64,000 bases of DNA from Bradyrhizobium rifense. Lineage in GTDB: Bacteria; Pseudomonadota; Alphaproteobacteria; Rhizobiales; Xanthobacteraceae. The position numbers were made by a program, and so were the translations under genes. This document shows positions 43,296 to 52,209 of the stretch, one piece after another. Where the stretch lies: assembly GCF_008123425.1 (NCBI RefSeq), contig NZ_VSSS01000051.1, positions 226,447 through 290,446 on the forward strand, written 5' to 3'. The notes under the pieces were generated by a model, which worked only from the letters and a program-made list of their open reading frames with translations, had not been told where the DNA came from and ran no database searches. Position 1 is the first letter of the stretch. Every line of letters starts with the position of its first letter.

Positions 43296-45293
43296 ATGTC
43301 TCCTGATCTTCTCAAGCTCATCTTCGGCCGTCTCGGCCTCGATTCGCTGCCGCTGCACGAGCCGATCCTGGTCGGCACCTTCGTGATGGTCGCGCTCGGC
43401 GGCGGCGCGCTGTTCGCCGGCGTCACCTATTTCCGCCTCTGGGGCTATCTGTGGCGCGAGTGGTTCACCACCGTCGACCACAAGCGCATCGGCATCATGT
43501 ACATGATCCTCGGCATCGTGATGCTGCTGCGCGGCTTCGCGGACGCGCTCATGATGCGCGCGCAACAGGCGCTCGCGTTCGGCGGCTCCGAAGGCTTCCT
43601 TCCGGCCCATCACTACGACCAGGTCTTCACCGCCCACGGCGTGATCATGATCTTCTTCGTGGCGATGCCGCTGGTCACCGGCCTGATGAACTACGTCGTG
43701 CCACTGCAGATCGGCGCGCGCGACGTGTCGTTCCCGTTCCTGAACAATTTCAGCTTCTGGATGACGGTCGGCGGCGCGGTGCTGGTGATGGCCTCGCTGT
43801 TCATCGGCGAGTTCGCCCGCACCGGCTGGCTGGCTTATCCGCCGCTGTCGAACATCGGCTACAGTCCTGATGTCGGCGTCGACTATTACATCTGGGCGCT
43901 GCAGATCGCCGGCGTCGGAACGACATTGTCCGGCATCAACCTGATCTGCACCATCGTCAAGCTGCGCTGCCCCGGCATGACCATGATGAAGATGCCGGTG
44001 TTCACCTGGACCGCGCTCTGCACCAACATCCTGATCGTCGCCTCCTTCCCCGTCCTGACCGTCGTGCTCGCGCTGCTCTCGCTCGATCGCTACGTCGGCA
44101 CCAACTTTTTCACGAACGATTTCGGCGGCAGCCCGATGATGTACGTGAACCTGATCTGGATCTGGGGCCATCCCGAGGTCTACATCCTGGTTCTCCCCGC
44201 CTTCGGCATCTTCTCGGAAGTGACCTCGACGTTCTCCGGCAAGCGGCTGTTCGGCTACACCTCGATGGTCTACGCCACGGTGGTCATCACCATCCTGTCG
44301 TATCTGGTCTGGCTGCACCACTTCTTCACGATGGGCTCGGGCGCCAGTGTCAACTCGTTCTTCGGCATTACCACGATGATCATCTCGATCCCGACGGGCG
44401 CGAAGATGTTCAACTGGCTGTTCACGATGTATCGCGGCCGCATCCGCTTCGAGCTGCCGATGCTGTGGACGATCGCCTTCATGCTGACCTTCGTGCTCGG
44501 CGGCATGACCGGCGTGCTGCTCGCGGTGCCGCCGGCCGACTTCGTGCTGCACAACAGCCTGTTCCTGATCGCGCACTTCCACAACGTGATCATCGGCGGC
44601 GTGGTGTTCGGCGCTTTCGCCGGCATCAACTACTGGTTCCCGAAGGCGTTCGGCTTCAAGCTCGATCCGTTCTGGGGCAAGCTGTCGTTCTGGTTCTGGG
44701 TCACCGGCTTCTACATGGCCTTCATGCCGCTCTATGTGCTCGGCCTGATGGGCGTGACCCGCCGCCTGCGTGTGTTCGACGATCCCTCGCTTCAGATCTG
44801 GTTCGTCATCGCCGCGATCGGCGCCGGCCTCGTCTTCCTCGGCATTCTCTCGATGCTGATGCAGTTCGCGGTCTCCTTCCTCAAGCGCGAGCAGCTCAAG
44901 GACGTCACCGGCGATCCCTGGGATGCGCGCACGCTGGAATGGGCGACCTCCTCGCCCCCGCCCGACTACAACTTCGCTTTCACCCCCGTCGTTCACGACA
45001 ATGACGCGTGGTGGGACATGAAGAAGCGCGGCTACCAGCGTCCGCTCATCGGGTTCAAGCCGATCCACATGCCCAGCAGCACCGGCACCGGCGTCATCCT
45101 CGCCGGCCTCGCTACCGCGATGGGATTCGGCCTGATCTGGTACATCTGGTGGCTGGCAGCTGCGAGCTTCATCGCGATGCTCGTCGTCGGGATCGGTCAC
45201 ACCTTCAACTATCACCGCGACTTCGACATTCCGGCTGACGACGTCATCCGGACCGAGGACGCGCGCACCAAACTGCTCGCCGGAGCCAAGTAA
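43296..45293 (+). CDS. cyoB: cytochrome bo3 ubiquinol oxidase subunit I
   Basis: 665 residues, full length for CyoB, about 15 membrane spans. The quinone-site neighbourhood reads MLLRGFADALMMRAQQALAF, and HHYDQVFTAHGVIMIFF carries the low-spin heme ligand; WIWGHPEVYILVLPAFGI holds the CuB His and cross-link Tyr, and LHHFFTMG the other CuB His pair. It reduces O2 to water while pumping protons, with heme b and heme o. It starts 8 nt after cyoA, and its stop is followed immediately by cyoC. Confidence 0.97.
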   Translation: MSPDLLKLIFGRLGLDSLPLHEPILVGTFVMVALGGGALFAGVTYFRLWGYLWREWFTTVDHKRIGIMYMILGIVMLLRGFADALMMRAQQALAFGGSEGFLPAHHYDQVFTAHGVIMIFFVAMPLVTGLMNYVVPLQIGARDVSFPFLNNFSFWMTVGGAVLVMASLFIGEFARTGWLAYPPLSNIGYSPDVGVDYYIWALQIAGVGTTLSGINLICTIVKLRCPGMTMMKMPVFTWTALCTNILIVASFPVLTVVLALLSLDRYVGTNFFTNDFGGSPMMYVNLIWIWGHPEVYILVLPAFGIFSEVTSTFSGKRLFGYTSMVYATVVITILSYLVWLHHFFTMGSGASVNSFFGITTMIISIPTGAKMFNWLFTMYRGRIRFELPMLWTIAFMLTFVLGGMTGVLLAVPPADFVLHNSLFLIAHFHNVIIGGVVFGAFAGINYWFPKAFGFKLDPFWGKLSFWFWVTGFYMAFMPLYVLGLMGVTRRLRVFDDPSLQIWFVIAAIGAGLVFLGILSMLMQFAVSFLKREQLKDVTGDPWDARTLEWATSSPPPDYNFAFTPVVHDNDAWWDMKKRGYQRPLIGFKPIHMPSSTGTGVILAGLATAMGFGLIWYIWWLAAASFIAMLVVGIGHTFNYHRDFDIPADDVIRTEDARTKLLAGAK

Positions 45294-45923
45294 ATGACTG
45301 TCGCTGTCAATCCCTCGCAAACCGGCGAGCCGGTCTTCTACGTCGCCGACGAACACCCGCATCCCGAAGGCTACAGCACCTCGCTCGGCTTCTGGATCTA
45401 CCTGATGAGCGACTGCCTCATCTTCGCGATGCTGTTCGCCGCCTTCGGCGTGCTCGGCGCCAACTACGCCGCCGGGCCCGCGCCGAAGGATCTGTTCGAC
45501 CTCAACCTGGTCGCGGTCAACACCTCGATGCTGCTGCTGTCGTCGATCACCTATGGTTTTGCGATGCTGACGATGCAGCAGAACAAGATCGCCCAGACCC
45601 AGATGTGGCTTGCGATCACCGGCCTGTTCGGCATCGCCTTCATCAGCATCGAGCTCACCGAGTTCGCCCACATGATCCATGAAGGCGCGACGCCGCAGCG
45701 CAGCGCCTTCCTGTCCTCGTTCTTCACCCTGGTCGGCACCCACGGCCTGCACGTCTCCTGCGGCCTGATCTGGCTGGTGACCCTGATGGTGCAGGTCTGG
45801 CGTTTCGGCCTGATCGAGGCCAACCGCCGTCGCCTGATGTGCCTGTCGATGTTCTGGCACTTCCTCGACGTGGTCTGGATCGGCGTCTTCACCTTCGTCT
45901 ATCTCCTGGGAGTTCTGCGATGA
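45294..45923 (+). CDS. cyoC: cytochrome bo3 ubiquinol oxidase subunit III
   Basis: 209 residues with about five membrane helices. LGFWIYLMSDCLIFAMLFAAFGVL and LVGTHGLHVSCGLIWLVTLMVQV are subunit III signatures, and FWHFLDVVWIGVFTFVYL closes the protein. The ATG directly follows the cyoB stop. The last bases overlap cyoD by 4 nt (ATGA), so all four subunits are coupled. Confidence 0.96.
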   Translation: MTVAVNPSQTGEPVFYVADEHPHPEGYSTSLGFWIYLMSDCLIFAMLFAAFGVLGANYAAGPAPKDLFDLNLVAVNTSMLLLSSITYGFAMLTMQQNKIAQTQMWLAITGLFGIAFISIELTEFAHMIHEGATPQRSAFLSSFFTLVGTHGLHVSCGLIWLVTLMVQVWRFGLIEANRRRLMCLSMFWHFLDVVWIGVFTFVYLLGVLR

Positions 45924-46300
45924 ACACCGACACCCACGCCGCCCACGCGCACGACCATCACCACGACGACGGCCACGCCCACAGCACGTTCTCGGGCTAC
46001 ATGCTCGGCTTCGTGCTCTCGGTGGTGCTCACCGCGATCCCGTTCTGGCTGGTGATGAGCGGCACGCTGCCGAGCAAGCAGATCACCGCGCTGGTCATCA
46101 TGGCCTTCGCCGTCGTGCAGATCATCGTGCACATGATCTACTTCCTGCACATGAGCCCCAAGTCCGAGAACGGCTGGAGCATGATGGCGCTGATCTTCAC
46201 CATCGTCATGGTGGTGATCGCGCTGTCCGGTTCGCTGTGGGTGATGAACCACCTCAACAGCAACATGATGCCGATCCACGAGATGACGGGAATGAAGTGA
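45920..46300 (+). CDS. cyoD: cytochrome bo3 ubiquinol oxidase subunit IV
   Basis: 126 residues, three membrane helices. A His-rich N terminus (THAAHAHDHHHDDGHAHS, nine His in about 20 residues) may bind metal ions, an interesting feature next to a copper/heme oxidase. The core SGYMLGFVLSVVLTAIPFWLV and IVHMIYFLHMSPKSENGW is typical of CyoD. Overlaps cyoC by 4 nt and the SURF1-like gene by 4 nt. Confidence 0.95.
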   Translation: MNTDTHAAHAHDHHHDDGHAHSTFSGYMLGFVLSVVLTAIPFWLVMSGTLPSKQITALVIMAFAVVQIIVHMIYFLHMSPKSENGWSMMALIFTIVMVVIALSGSLWVMNHLNSNMMPIHEMTGMK

Positions 46301-47145
46301 GCGATCTCGTGAGCCCCGAGGACAACGAACCGCGCAGCCCCGCAAGGGCTGCGCGTCCGTCCCTGTGGCTCACGGTTCTCTCGCTCACCGCATTCGTTGT
46401 CCTGATCGCCCTCGGCGTCTGGCAGGTCGAGCGCCGCGCCTGGAAGCTCGCCTTGATCGACCGCGTCGAGCAGCGCGTTCATGCTCCAGCACAGCCGATC
46501 CCCTCGCGCGCGGCTTGGCCCGCAGTCTCGGCCGCAACCGACGAATACCGGCATGTCAGCGTCTCCGGCCGTTTCCTGCACGACCGTGAGACGCTGGTTC
46601 AGGCCGTCACCGAGGAAGGCCCCGGCTATTGGGTGCTGACGCCGCTCCAGCGCGCCGATGGCACGCTTGTCCTGATCAATCGCGGCTTCGTGCCGTCCGA
46701 GCGGCGCGACCCTTCGACGCGCGAGGCCGGCAATCCGGACAGCCAGATCGAGGTCACCGGGCTCCTGCGCATCACAGAGCCGAAGGGCGGCTTCCTCAGG
46801 GACAACGTGCCCCAGCACAACCGCTGGTATTCGCGCGATGTCGCCGCGATCGCGGCCGCGCGCGACCTCCAGAATTTCGCGCCCTTCTTCGTCGACGTCG
46901 ACGCCGGATCACAATCCGGCAGCGGTCCAATCGGCGGATTGACCGTGATCCGCTTTCCCAATAACCACCTGATCTACGCGCTGACGTGGTTTGCCCTGGC
47001 TTTCATGCTGGCCGGTAGACTTTTCGTCACATTCGGTGGCGGGCTGTTCCGCCGCAAACGTTTCGTCCACGAAACGGCCGGCGGCTCGAATGCCTCCACC
47101 CGCAGGACGGGATCAGATGCTGGAACGATCGTCGAATCGACCTGA
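46297..47145 (+). CDS. SURF1-family oxidase assembly protein
   Basis: 282 residues from a GTG start that overlaps the cyoD stop by 4 nt (GTGA). SURF1 signatures are clear: LIALGVWQVERRAWKLALIDRVEQR near the N terminus, EYRHVSVSGRFLHDRETLVQA, GPGYWVLTPLQ and a C-terminal helix NNHLIYALTWFALAFMLAG. Two membrane anchors flank a large periplasmic loop. It helps insert heme into oxidase subunit I. Its coupling to cyoABCD implies dedication to the bo3 enzyme. Confidence 0.93.
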   Translation: MSDLVSPEDNEPRSPARAARPSLWLTVLSLTAFVVLIALGVWQVERRAWKLALIDRVEQRVHAPAQPIPSRAAWPAVSAATDEYRHVSVSGRFLHDRETLVQAVTEEGPGYWVLTPLQRADGTLVLINRGFVPSERRDPSTREAGNPDSQIEVTGLLRITEPKGGFLRDNVPQHNRWYSRDVAAIAAARDLQNFAPFFVDVDAGSQSGSGPIGGLTVIRFPNNHLIYALTWFALAFMLAGRLFVTFGGGLFRRKRFVHETAGGSNASTRRTGSDAGTIVEST

Positions 47146-48502
47146 CGACGGGAACACTTACGGCGAGCTGGCGGTCACGCTGCAATCGCAGGCGGACGCG
47201 CGCAGCGAGCTCGTCGGCGCTGCCCCCACCGACGACGAGACCAACCGCAAGAACATGGCGCTGCTGATCCAGCTGCGCTGGACCGCGGTGGTCGGCCAGA
47301 TCGTCACCATCGGCGGCGTGCATTTCTGGCTCGGCATTCCCCTGCCCCTCACCCGCATGGGCGCGGTGATCGGCGCGCTGGTGCTGCTCAATGTCTCGAG
47401 CCTGGTCTGGGTGCGCCATCGCGCCGCGATCACCAACAACGAGCTCTTGGTCGCGCTGATGCTGGATGTCGCCGCGCTGACCGCGCAGCTTTACCTCAGC
47501 GGCGGTGCCACCAATCCCTTCACCTCGCTGTTCCTGCTCCAGGTCACGCTCGGTGCGGTGCTGCTCGATGCCCGCTCGACCTGGTCGCTGGTAGCGCTGA
47601 GCTGTGCGAGCTTCGTGTGGCTGACGATGGCCTACCGGCCGCTCAACCTGCCGCCGAATCCGCTGAGCGAAACCTATACGCTCACCGTCACCGGCATGCT
47701 GCTGGGCTTCATCCTCAACGCCGTGCTGCTGGTCGTGTTCGTCACCCGCATCAACAGGAATTTGCGCGAACGCGATGCGCATCTGGCGGCGCTGCGCCAG
47801 CACGCCGCCGAGCAGGACCACATCGTCCGCATGGGCCTGCTCGCCTCCGGCGCGGCACATGAGCTCGGCACGCCGCTCGCCTCGCTCTCGGTCATCCTCA
47901 GCGACTGGCGCCGCATGCCGGATCTCGCCGCCGATCAGGAGCTCGCCGAGGACCTCACCGAGATGGAAACCTCGTTGCAGCGCTGCAAGACCATCGTGAC
48001 GGGCATTCTGGTGTCGGCCGGCGAAGCCCGCGGCGAGGGATCCTCGCCGACAACGGTGACCGCCTTCGTCACCGCGCTGGTCGAGGAATGGCGCGACGCC
48101 CGCTCGGCGCGCACACTGTATTTCGTCAACACCTTTGGCGAGGACGTCGCGATCGTCTCGGACATCGCGCTGAAGCAGGTGATCTTCAACGTGCTCGACA
48201 ACGCCTATGAAGTCTCGCGCGAGTGGGTCGAGCTGGTCGCCGAACGCGAGGGCGACAATCTGGTGCTGTCGATCAGCGATCGCGGCCCGGGCTTCGCGCC
48301 GGAAATGCTGGCGCAGCTCGGAAAGCCCTATCAGTCGAGCAAGGGCCGCGCCGGCGGCGGCCTTGGCTTGTTCCTGGTGGTGAACGTGGTGCGCAAGCTG
48401 GGAGGCAGCGTGACCGCCGAGAACCACAGGAAGCGCGGCGCCACCGTCCGCCTGACGCTGCCACTCGCCACGCTCGCAATCGGAGGCAGCTTTGACGCCT
48501 GA
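47117..48502 (+). CDS. RegB/ActS-like redox sensor histidine kinase
   Basis: 461 residues, about six membrane helices then an HK core. Around residues 129-135 the sequence GGATNPF matches the quinone-binding heptapeptide of RegB; the H-box is GAAHELGTPLASLS (His248), and Cys290 in LQRCKTIVTGIL is in the position of RegB's redox-active Cys. N-, G1- and G2-boxes follow (VIFNVLDNAYE, DRGPGF, GGGLGLFLVVNVV). It probably senses quinone or redox state and controls the oxidase and other targets. ATG at 47117 lies inside the SURF1 gene end. Confidence 0.92.
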   Translation: MLERSSNRPDDGNTYGELAVTLQSQADARSELVGAAPTDDETNRKNMALLIQLRWTAVVGQIVTIGGVHFWLGIPLPLTRMGAVIGALVLLNVSSLVWVRHRAAITNNELLVALMLDVAALTAQLYLSGGATNPFTSLFLLQVTLGAVLLDARSTWSLVALSCASFVWLTMAYRPLNLPPNPLSETYTLTVTGMLLGFILNAVLLVVFVTRINRNLRERDAHLAALRQHAAEQDHIVRMGLLASGAAHELGTPLASLSVILSDWRRMPDLAADQELAEDLTEMETSLQRCKTIVTGILVSAGEARGEGSSPTTVTAFVTALVEEWRDARSARTLYFVNTFGEDVAIVSDIALKQVIFNVLDNAYEVSREWVELVAEREGDNLVLSISDRGPGFAPEMLAQLGKPYQSSKGRAGGGLGLFLVVNVVRKLGGSVTAENHRKRGATVRLTLPLATLAIGGSFDA

Positions 48503-49025
48503 CCGTTCGCTCATCGTCGTCGAGGACGACGATGGTTTTGCGCGCACGCTGAAGCGTTCGTTCGAGCGCCGCGGCTACGAGGTCGTGCTTGCCGCCTCGA
48601 TCGACGAGGTCCGGACGGTTCTGGAGGACCGATCCTTTGGCTATGCCGTGGTCGACCTCAAGCTCGGTGGCGCCTCTGGCCTTGCCTGTGTCGAGCTGCT
48701 GCATACCCATGACGAGGAGATGCTGATCGTGGTGCTGACGGGCTTCGCCAGCATCTCGACCGCCGTCGAGGCCATCAAGCTCGGCGCCTGCCACTACCTC
48801 GCAAAACCCTCCAACACCGACGACATCGAAGCCGCCTTCAACAAGGCCGAAGGCAATGCCGAGGTCGCGCTGGACGTGCGGCCGACCTCGATCAAGACGC
48901 TCGAATGGGAGCGCATCCACCAGACGCTGATCGAGACGGACTTTAATATTTCGGAAGCGGCGCGGCGATTGGGGATGCACCGGCGCACGCTGGCACGGAA
49001 GCTCGAGAAGCGGCCGGTGAAATAA
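48492..49025 (+). CDS. RegA/ActR-like response regulator
   Basis: 177 residues from a TTG with GGAGG 5 nt upstream. Receiver domain: acidic pocket VVEDDDG, phospho-acceptor Asp55 in VVDLKLGG, T in VVLTGFAS and Lys in HYLAKPSN. The C-terminal HTH (FNISEAARRLGMHRRTLARKLEKRP) is the Fis-type helix of RegA/ActR/PrrA. It overlaps the kinase stop by 11 nt, so the pair is coupled. It is the natural partner of the upstream kinase. A 121-bp relic of such a gene lies at 51969-52089. Confidence 0.92.
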   Translation: MTPDRSLIVVEDDDGFARTLKRSFERRGYEVVLAASIDEVRTVLEDRSFGYAVVDLKLGGASGLACVELLHTHDEEMLIVVLTGFASISTAVEAIKLGACHYLAKPSNTDDIEAAFNKAEGNAEVALDVRPTSIKTLEWERIHQTLIETDFNISEAARRLGMHRRTLARKLEKRPVK

Positions 49026-49153
49026 GCCGCTCTCGCCGGGCAGATCGGCCGACGACAATCTCGCCCATACGCGGCAGCGGAAGCGCGCCGCCTTCTATCC
49101 ACGAGGAATGCAAGCCTGTGGTCGCGCTTCCGCCTTCGCTGTTCAAGCAATAG

Positions 49154-49402
49154 CTACTGGCCCGCGATGTGCCCGTTGGCGTCGAAATCGTTCTTCGGGT
49201 TGTAGCCGGAATCGTGCAAATTTTTGAGATAGGTGGCGTGATCGCTGCTGTTCGGACCACCCGTCCAACCCGTTGGAGGCGGAGAAGCAGGATCCGGAAC
49301 GCCAGCCTGTGCATTCAGGGCGTGGTGATGACGATGCGCTGCCGAAGCGGCAGAAGCCGAGAGAGAAAGGATTGCAAGAGCGACGAATAGTTTTCTTGTC
49401 AT
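49154..49402 (-). CDS. small secreted His/Asn-rich protein
   Basis: 82 residues from the ATG at 49402, with AAGGGAGCC upstream. Signal peptide LFVALAILSLSASAASA, then AHRHHHALNAQAGVPDPASP and a C-terminal GYNPKNDFDANGHIAGQ. No domain recognised. The histidine cluster could bind metal. Confidence 0.65.
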   Translation of the reverse strand: MTRKLFVALAILSLSASAASAAHRHHHALNAQAGVPDPASPPPTGWTGGPNSSDHATYLKNLHDSGYNPKNDFDANGHIAGQ

Positions 49403-49548
49403 GGTTGGCTCCCTTGAGATTTTCTTAGATTCTCCCCCTCCCTGTAGCGTTACAGGCCATAGCACAACCTGAGCTTCACACGATAATTACAACCGTCTCC
49501 GTCACTACAAAGTGAAATGCGCGCCTTCTTTTGACGCGTCGCAAAAAT

Positions 49549-50439
49549 TCAGGGCGACGACGCGAGCTTGCCGACCTCCGAGAGAAGCAGCTTCAGGATC
49601 GGCGACTTGTTCGCCTTGTGATAGGCGACGACGAGGTCGATCACGGGGGCCTCTCCCTGCACCGGCCGGGTCGTGATCGTCTCCGGCAAATATCGCTTCG
49701 TGTAGGCCGGCAGCATCATGACGCCGCGCGTCGATGCGATCATCGAGATCGCATGGACGACGTTGTGGACTTCGCGGTCAGGCTTGAGGTCGATGCCGGC
49801 CCGGTTGAAATATTCCAGAACGATACGGCGGACCGCCGGCGCAGATTTCGACGGAAGATAGAACGTCTCTTCTGCAACCTCCTCCGGCGCCACATGGGTC
49901 CGCGAAGCCAGGCGATGATCCCTTGGAAAGACGAAGACCAACGGGTCGGTTCGCACGCGCCGGCAAGCCAGATCTTCCATATGCTCCTCCGGCCGGATGA
50001 AAGCGGCATCGAGCTTTCGCCGCATCAGAGCCTTGGCGAGCGAGGGCGAGTAATCGCTCGACAGGCGGATATCGATGCCGGGAAACGCGCCGCGCAGAAC
50101 GCGCTCCACTTCGGGCAGCAGGTCGATCTCGGCGCCCGACAGAAAACCCAGCGCGAACGCGGGCTGCGGCGGCTGCGCGGCGCGGAGCGCTGCTTCCTTG
50201 GCAGCTTCCGCCTGAAGCAGCGCCATTCTGGCGTGCTCGAGAAAGGCCTTGCCGGCCGCCGTCAGCGCGATGCCTTGGGCGCTGCGATTCATCAAGGGAA
50301 CGCCGACCTCCTGCTCGAGATCGCGGATCTGCCGGCTGAGCGACGGCTGCGACGTGTGCAGCTTCTGCTCGGCCGCAACAGTCAAGCTGCCCGCGTCGGC
50401 AACGGCAACGAAGTAGCGGAGATGCCGAAGCTCCATCAT
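49549..50439 (-). CDS. LysR-family transcriptional regulator
   Basis: 296 residues. HTH region MELRHLRYFVAVADAGSLTVAAEQKLHTSQPSLSRQ and EVGVPLMNRSAQGIALTAAG cover residues 2-65; the effector domain contains LPEVERVLRGAFPGIDIRLSS and AFIRPEEHMEDL. The HcaR/BenM-like subgroup (dicarboxylate or aromatic sensing) is the nearest family by eye. Divergent from the secreted hypothetical at 50565 with 125 bp between. Two adjacent ATG codons follow GGGAGATC. Confidence 0.93.
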   Translation of the reverse strand: MMELRHLRYFVAVADAGSLTVAAEQKLHTSQPSLSRQIRDLEQEVGVPLMNRSAQGIALTAAGKAFLEHARMALLQAEAAKEAALRAAQPPQPAFALGFLSGAEIDLLPEVERVLRGAFPGIDIRLSSDYSPSLAKALMRRKLDAAFIRPEEHMEDLACRRVRTDPLVFVFPRDHRLASRTHVAPEEVAEETFYLPSKSAPAVRRIVLEYFNRAGIDLKPDREVHNVVHAISMIASTRGVMMLPAYTKRYLPETITTRPVQGEAPVIDLVVAYHKANKSPILKLLLSEVGKLASSP

Positions 50440-50564
50440 GATCTCCCATATCTCGCAGGCATGGGGCCAGCTTACAAAGTCTTTTTCCAGGCGACCAGCG
50501 GCCCGTATAGCCGGCGTGATCGAGGTCTGCTTGGCAGGCAGGGGCGCACGGGAGCGAGCTTCAC

Positions 50565-51287
50565 ATGCTCAAGGGCATTCAAACGGCGCTGCTGATCCTC
50601 GCGCTGGCGGGATCTGGCGAAGCGGCTGCGCAATCCTCCAACACGCAAGCGAAGGCAAACAGCATGGAACTGGACGTGACAGGATTGAAGCAGGCGTTGC
50701 TCGGCGACTGGGAAAGCATCGCGCCGGAGGTGCGCCCGAGCGCAGCGAAGAACGCCGATGGCACGCTCAAGCCATTCTATCTCAAGCGGTCTTTCAAATA
50801 TCTCCCCTCCGACCGTTTCGAGCTCGAAATCGTCAACTCGGCCGATCCCTACAGCGCCGTGCCGCTCGCGCGGATCAGGATTGGCGGCCATATGCTGTGG
50901 AGGGGTGCGCATCCCATCGCTCCGGGCGCGCAGAAGGTCGACTTCGTCGCGGACGAGACCTATGAGGTCACGCCGCTGGCCCAGGGATTTGCCGATGTGC
51001 TCAATAAGGTCGCGTCCGCCGGATACGCGCCCTGGGCCGTAGGCGTGCCCCAGAGCATCTTCGGCAAGACCTTCGCTCCCTTCGGCCTCGCCGAGGCCAC
51101 GAACTTCATGGAGTACGACCTCGTCTATCTCAGGGGCGACCTGTTGTTCTGGGGCGCGCGCAAATCGACGGCCGCGGCTTCGATACGGAGCAGAACCGGC
51201 CGACCAATTTGCAGATTCCGTTGGTCAGGAAATGACTACTTCTCCACCTCTCCCCGCAACATGATCGTGACGTCAATACCCTGCTGA
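50565..51287 (+). CDS. secreted hypothetical protein with frameshifted C terminus
   Basis: 240 residues as read. Signal peptide MLKGIQTALLILALAGSGEA precedes a mature domain I do not recognise. At about 51160-51170 the reading changes character: in the +2-shifted frame the DNA reads IDGRGFDTEQNRPTNLQIPL and stops at 51233-51235, exactly before the next gene's stop at 51236. Restoring one base near CAAATC would give a protein of about 223 residues ending in LVRK. So a one-base deletion or sequencing error probably altered the true C terminus. Divergent LysR gene upstream may regulate it. Confidence 0.7.
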   Translation: MLKGIQTALLILALAGSGEAAAQSSNTQAKANSMELDVTGLKQALLGDWESIAPEVRPSAAKNADGTLKPFYLKRSFKYLPSDRFELEIVNSADPYSAVPLARIRIGGHMLWRGAHPIAPGAQKVDFVADETYEVTPLAQGFADVLNKVASAGYAPWAVGVPQSIFGKTFAPFGLAEATNFMEYDLVYLRGDLLFWGARKSTAAASIRSRTGRPICRFRWSGNDYFSTSPRNMIVTSIPC

Positions 51288-51892
51288 TCGAAGCGCGCAT
51301 TAACGTCAAAGCGGCAAAGCCTGGTTGCCTTGCATTCCGTCCGCCACGTCGTCAGGTCGCTATAGCTGTCGGCGACGGCGAAGGTGTCGTTGGGCTTCGA
51401 GAGCAGCGTCGCATCCAGATAGTAAGACACGCGCGCCGAAAGGGACGCTGCCATGTCGAGGCTCAGGCGACTGGCGCCGTCGGGATAGTCCTGCCTCCAA
51501 CGCCGCTTCCAGCTGACGCTGCATGCACCGTCGGGCAGTTTTGCAGTCGGAAGCGTGAAATCGATGATGGGGTAGCCGCCGGCAACATCACTGTCCTCCT
51601 CGCCGGTCTTCGACAGGATGGCCGTATCCGGAAACGATCCGTCTTCCTTGCCCCACATGTGGACGGCGCGGGTGACGATGCGATAGCCGTCGGGGACAAG
51701 CTGGGTGGGCAGGCCCGATGTCACGGGCTCGGCAAGGCAAGCGGCGCGGAAGGCCGTCAACACATTGACGAGGCCGCGCAGATCGGCGGCATTTTCATAT
51801 TTGAATACGATGCGCTCGGCAGGTGCAGCAGGAAAGGTCATGCAACACAGGAGGAGGCAGGACTGAAGGACGCGGGAGATCGGCTTGGCCAT
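51236..51892 (-). CDS. secreted hypothetical protein
   Basis: 218 residues. A signal peptide (SCLLLCCMTFPAAPA) is followed by a Cys-containing domain with several aromatic strands; no family recognised. It contains four Cys in the mature part (CLAE, CSVSW, ECKATRLC), perhaps two disulfides. Convergent with and directly abutting the restored end of the 50565 gene. Confidence 0.65.
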   Translation of the reverse strand: MAKPISRVLQSCLLLCCMTFPAAPAERIVFKYENAADLRGLVNVLTAFRAACLAEPVTSGLPTQLVPDGYRIVTRAVHMWGKEDGSFPDTAILSKTGEEDSDVAGGYPIIDFTLPTAKLPDGACSVSWKRRWRQDYPDGASRLSLDMAASLSARVSYYLDATLLSKPNDTFAVADSYSDLTTWRTECKATRLCRFDVNARFDQQGIDVTIMLRGEVEK

Positions 51893-51968
51893 CTGTGAAA
51901 GCTGCGTTGTCCATTGCTTTCATCAGTGCCTGCGAACCGGCTTCGGGTTCACCGGGACCAATGATCGA

Positions 51969-52089
51969 GCATCTCCACCGCCATCGAAGCTATCAAGTCA
52001 GGAACCTGCCACTATCTGGCAAAGCCTTCGAACATCGACGACATCGAAGCGGCTTTAAGGCCGAAGGCAACACCCAAGTCGCGCTCGAC
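51969..52089 (+). pseudogene. decayed RegA-like response regulator fragment
   Basis: 121 bp that align to bases 48751-48875 of the RegA-like gene. In frame they encode ISTAIEAIKSGTCHYLAKPS then NIDDIEAAL, against ISTAVEAIKLGACHYLAKPS then NTDDIEAAF in the intact gene. A 4-bp deletion relative to 48831-48845 shifts the frame, after which GCCGAAGGCAA and GTCGCGCTCGAC still match. No start or remaining receiver sequence is present. The rest of the 317-bp gap 51893-52209 shows no other gene. Confidence 0.8.
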
Positions 52090-52209
52090 GCGCGGGGGAA
52101 ACACACTCACCTCAGCTGATGACCTCGCGGCTGTGCATCACTAGACTGTCGAATGCGGCGGCCAACGGCCGCCGCTGTGCTGCAACAGCCCAAGCGAGGA
52201 GACCGCCCC

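Noticed and set aside
43065..45860. A 931-codon open frame on the minus strand
   Set aside because: It is antisense to cyoA-cyoC; the plus-strand proteins have strong family matches, and the minus reading is a low-complexity shadow caused by high third-position GC.
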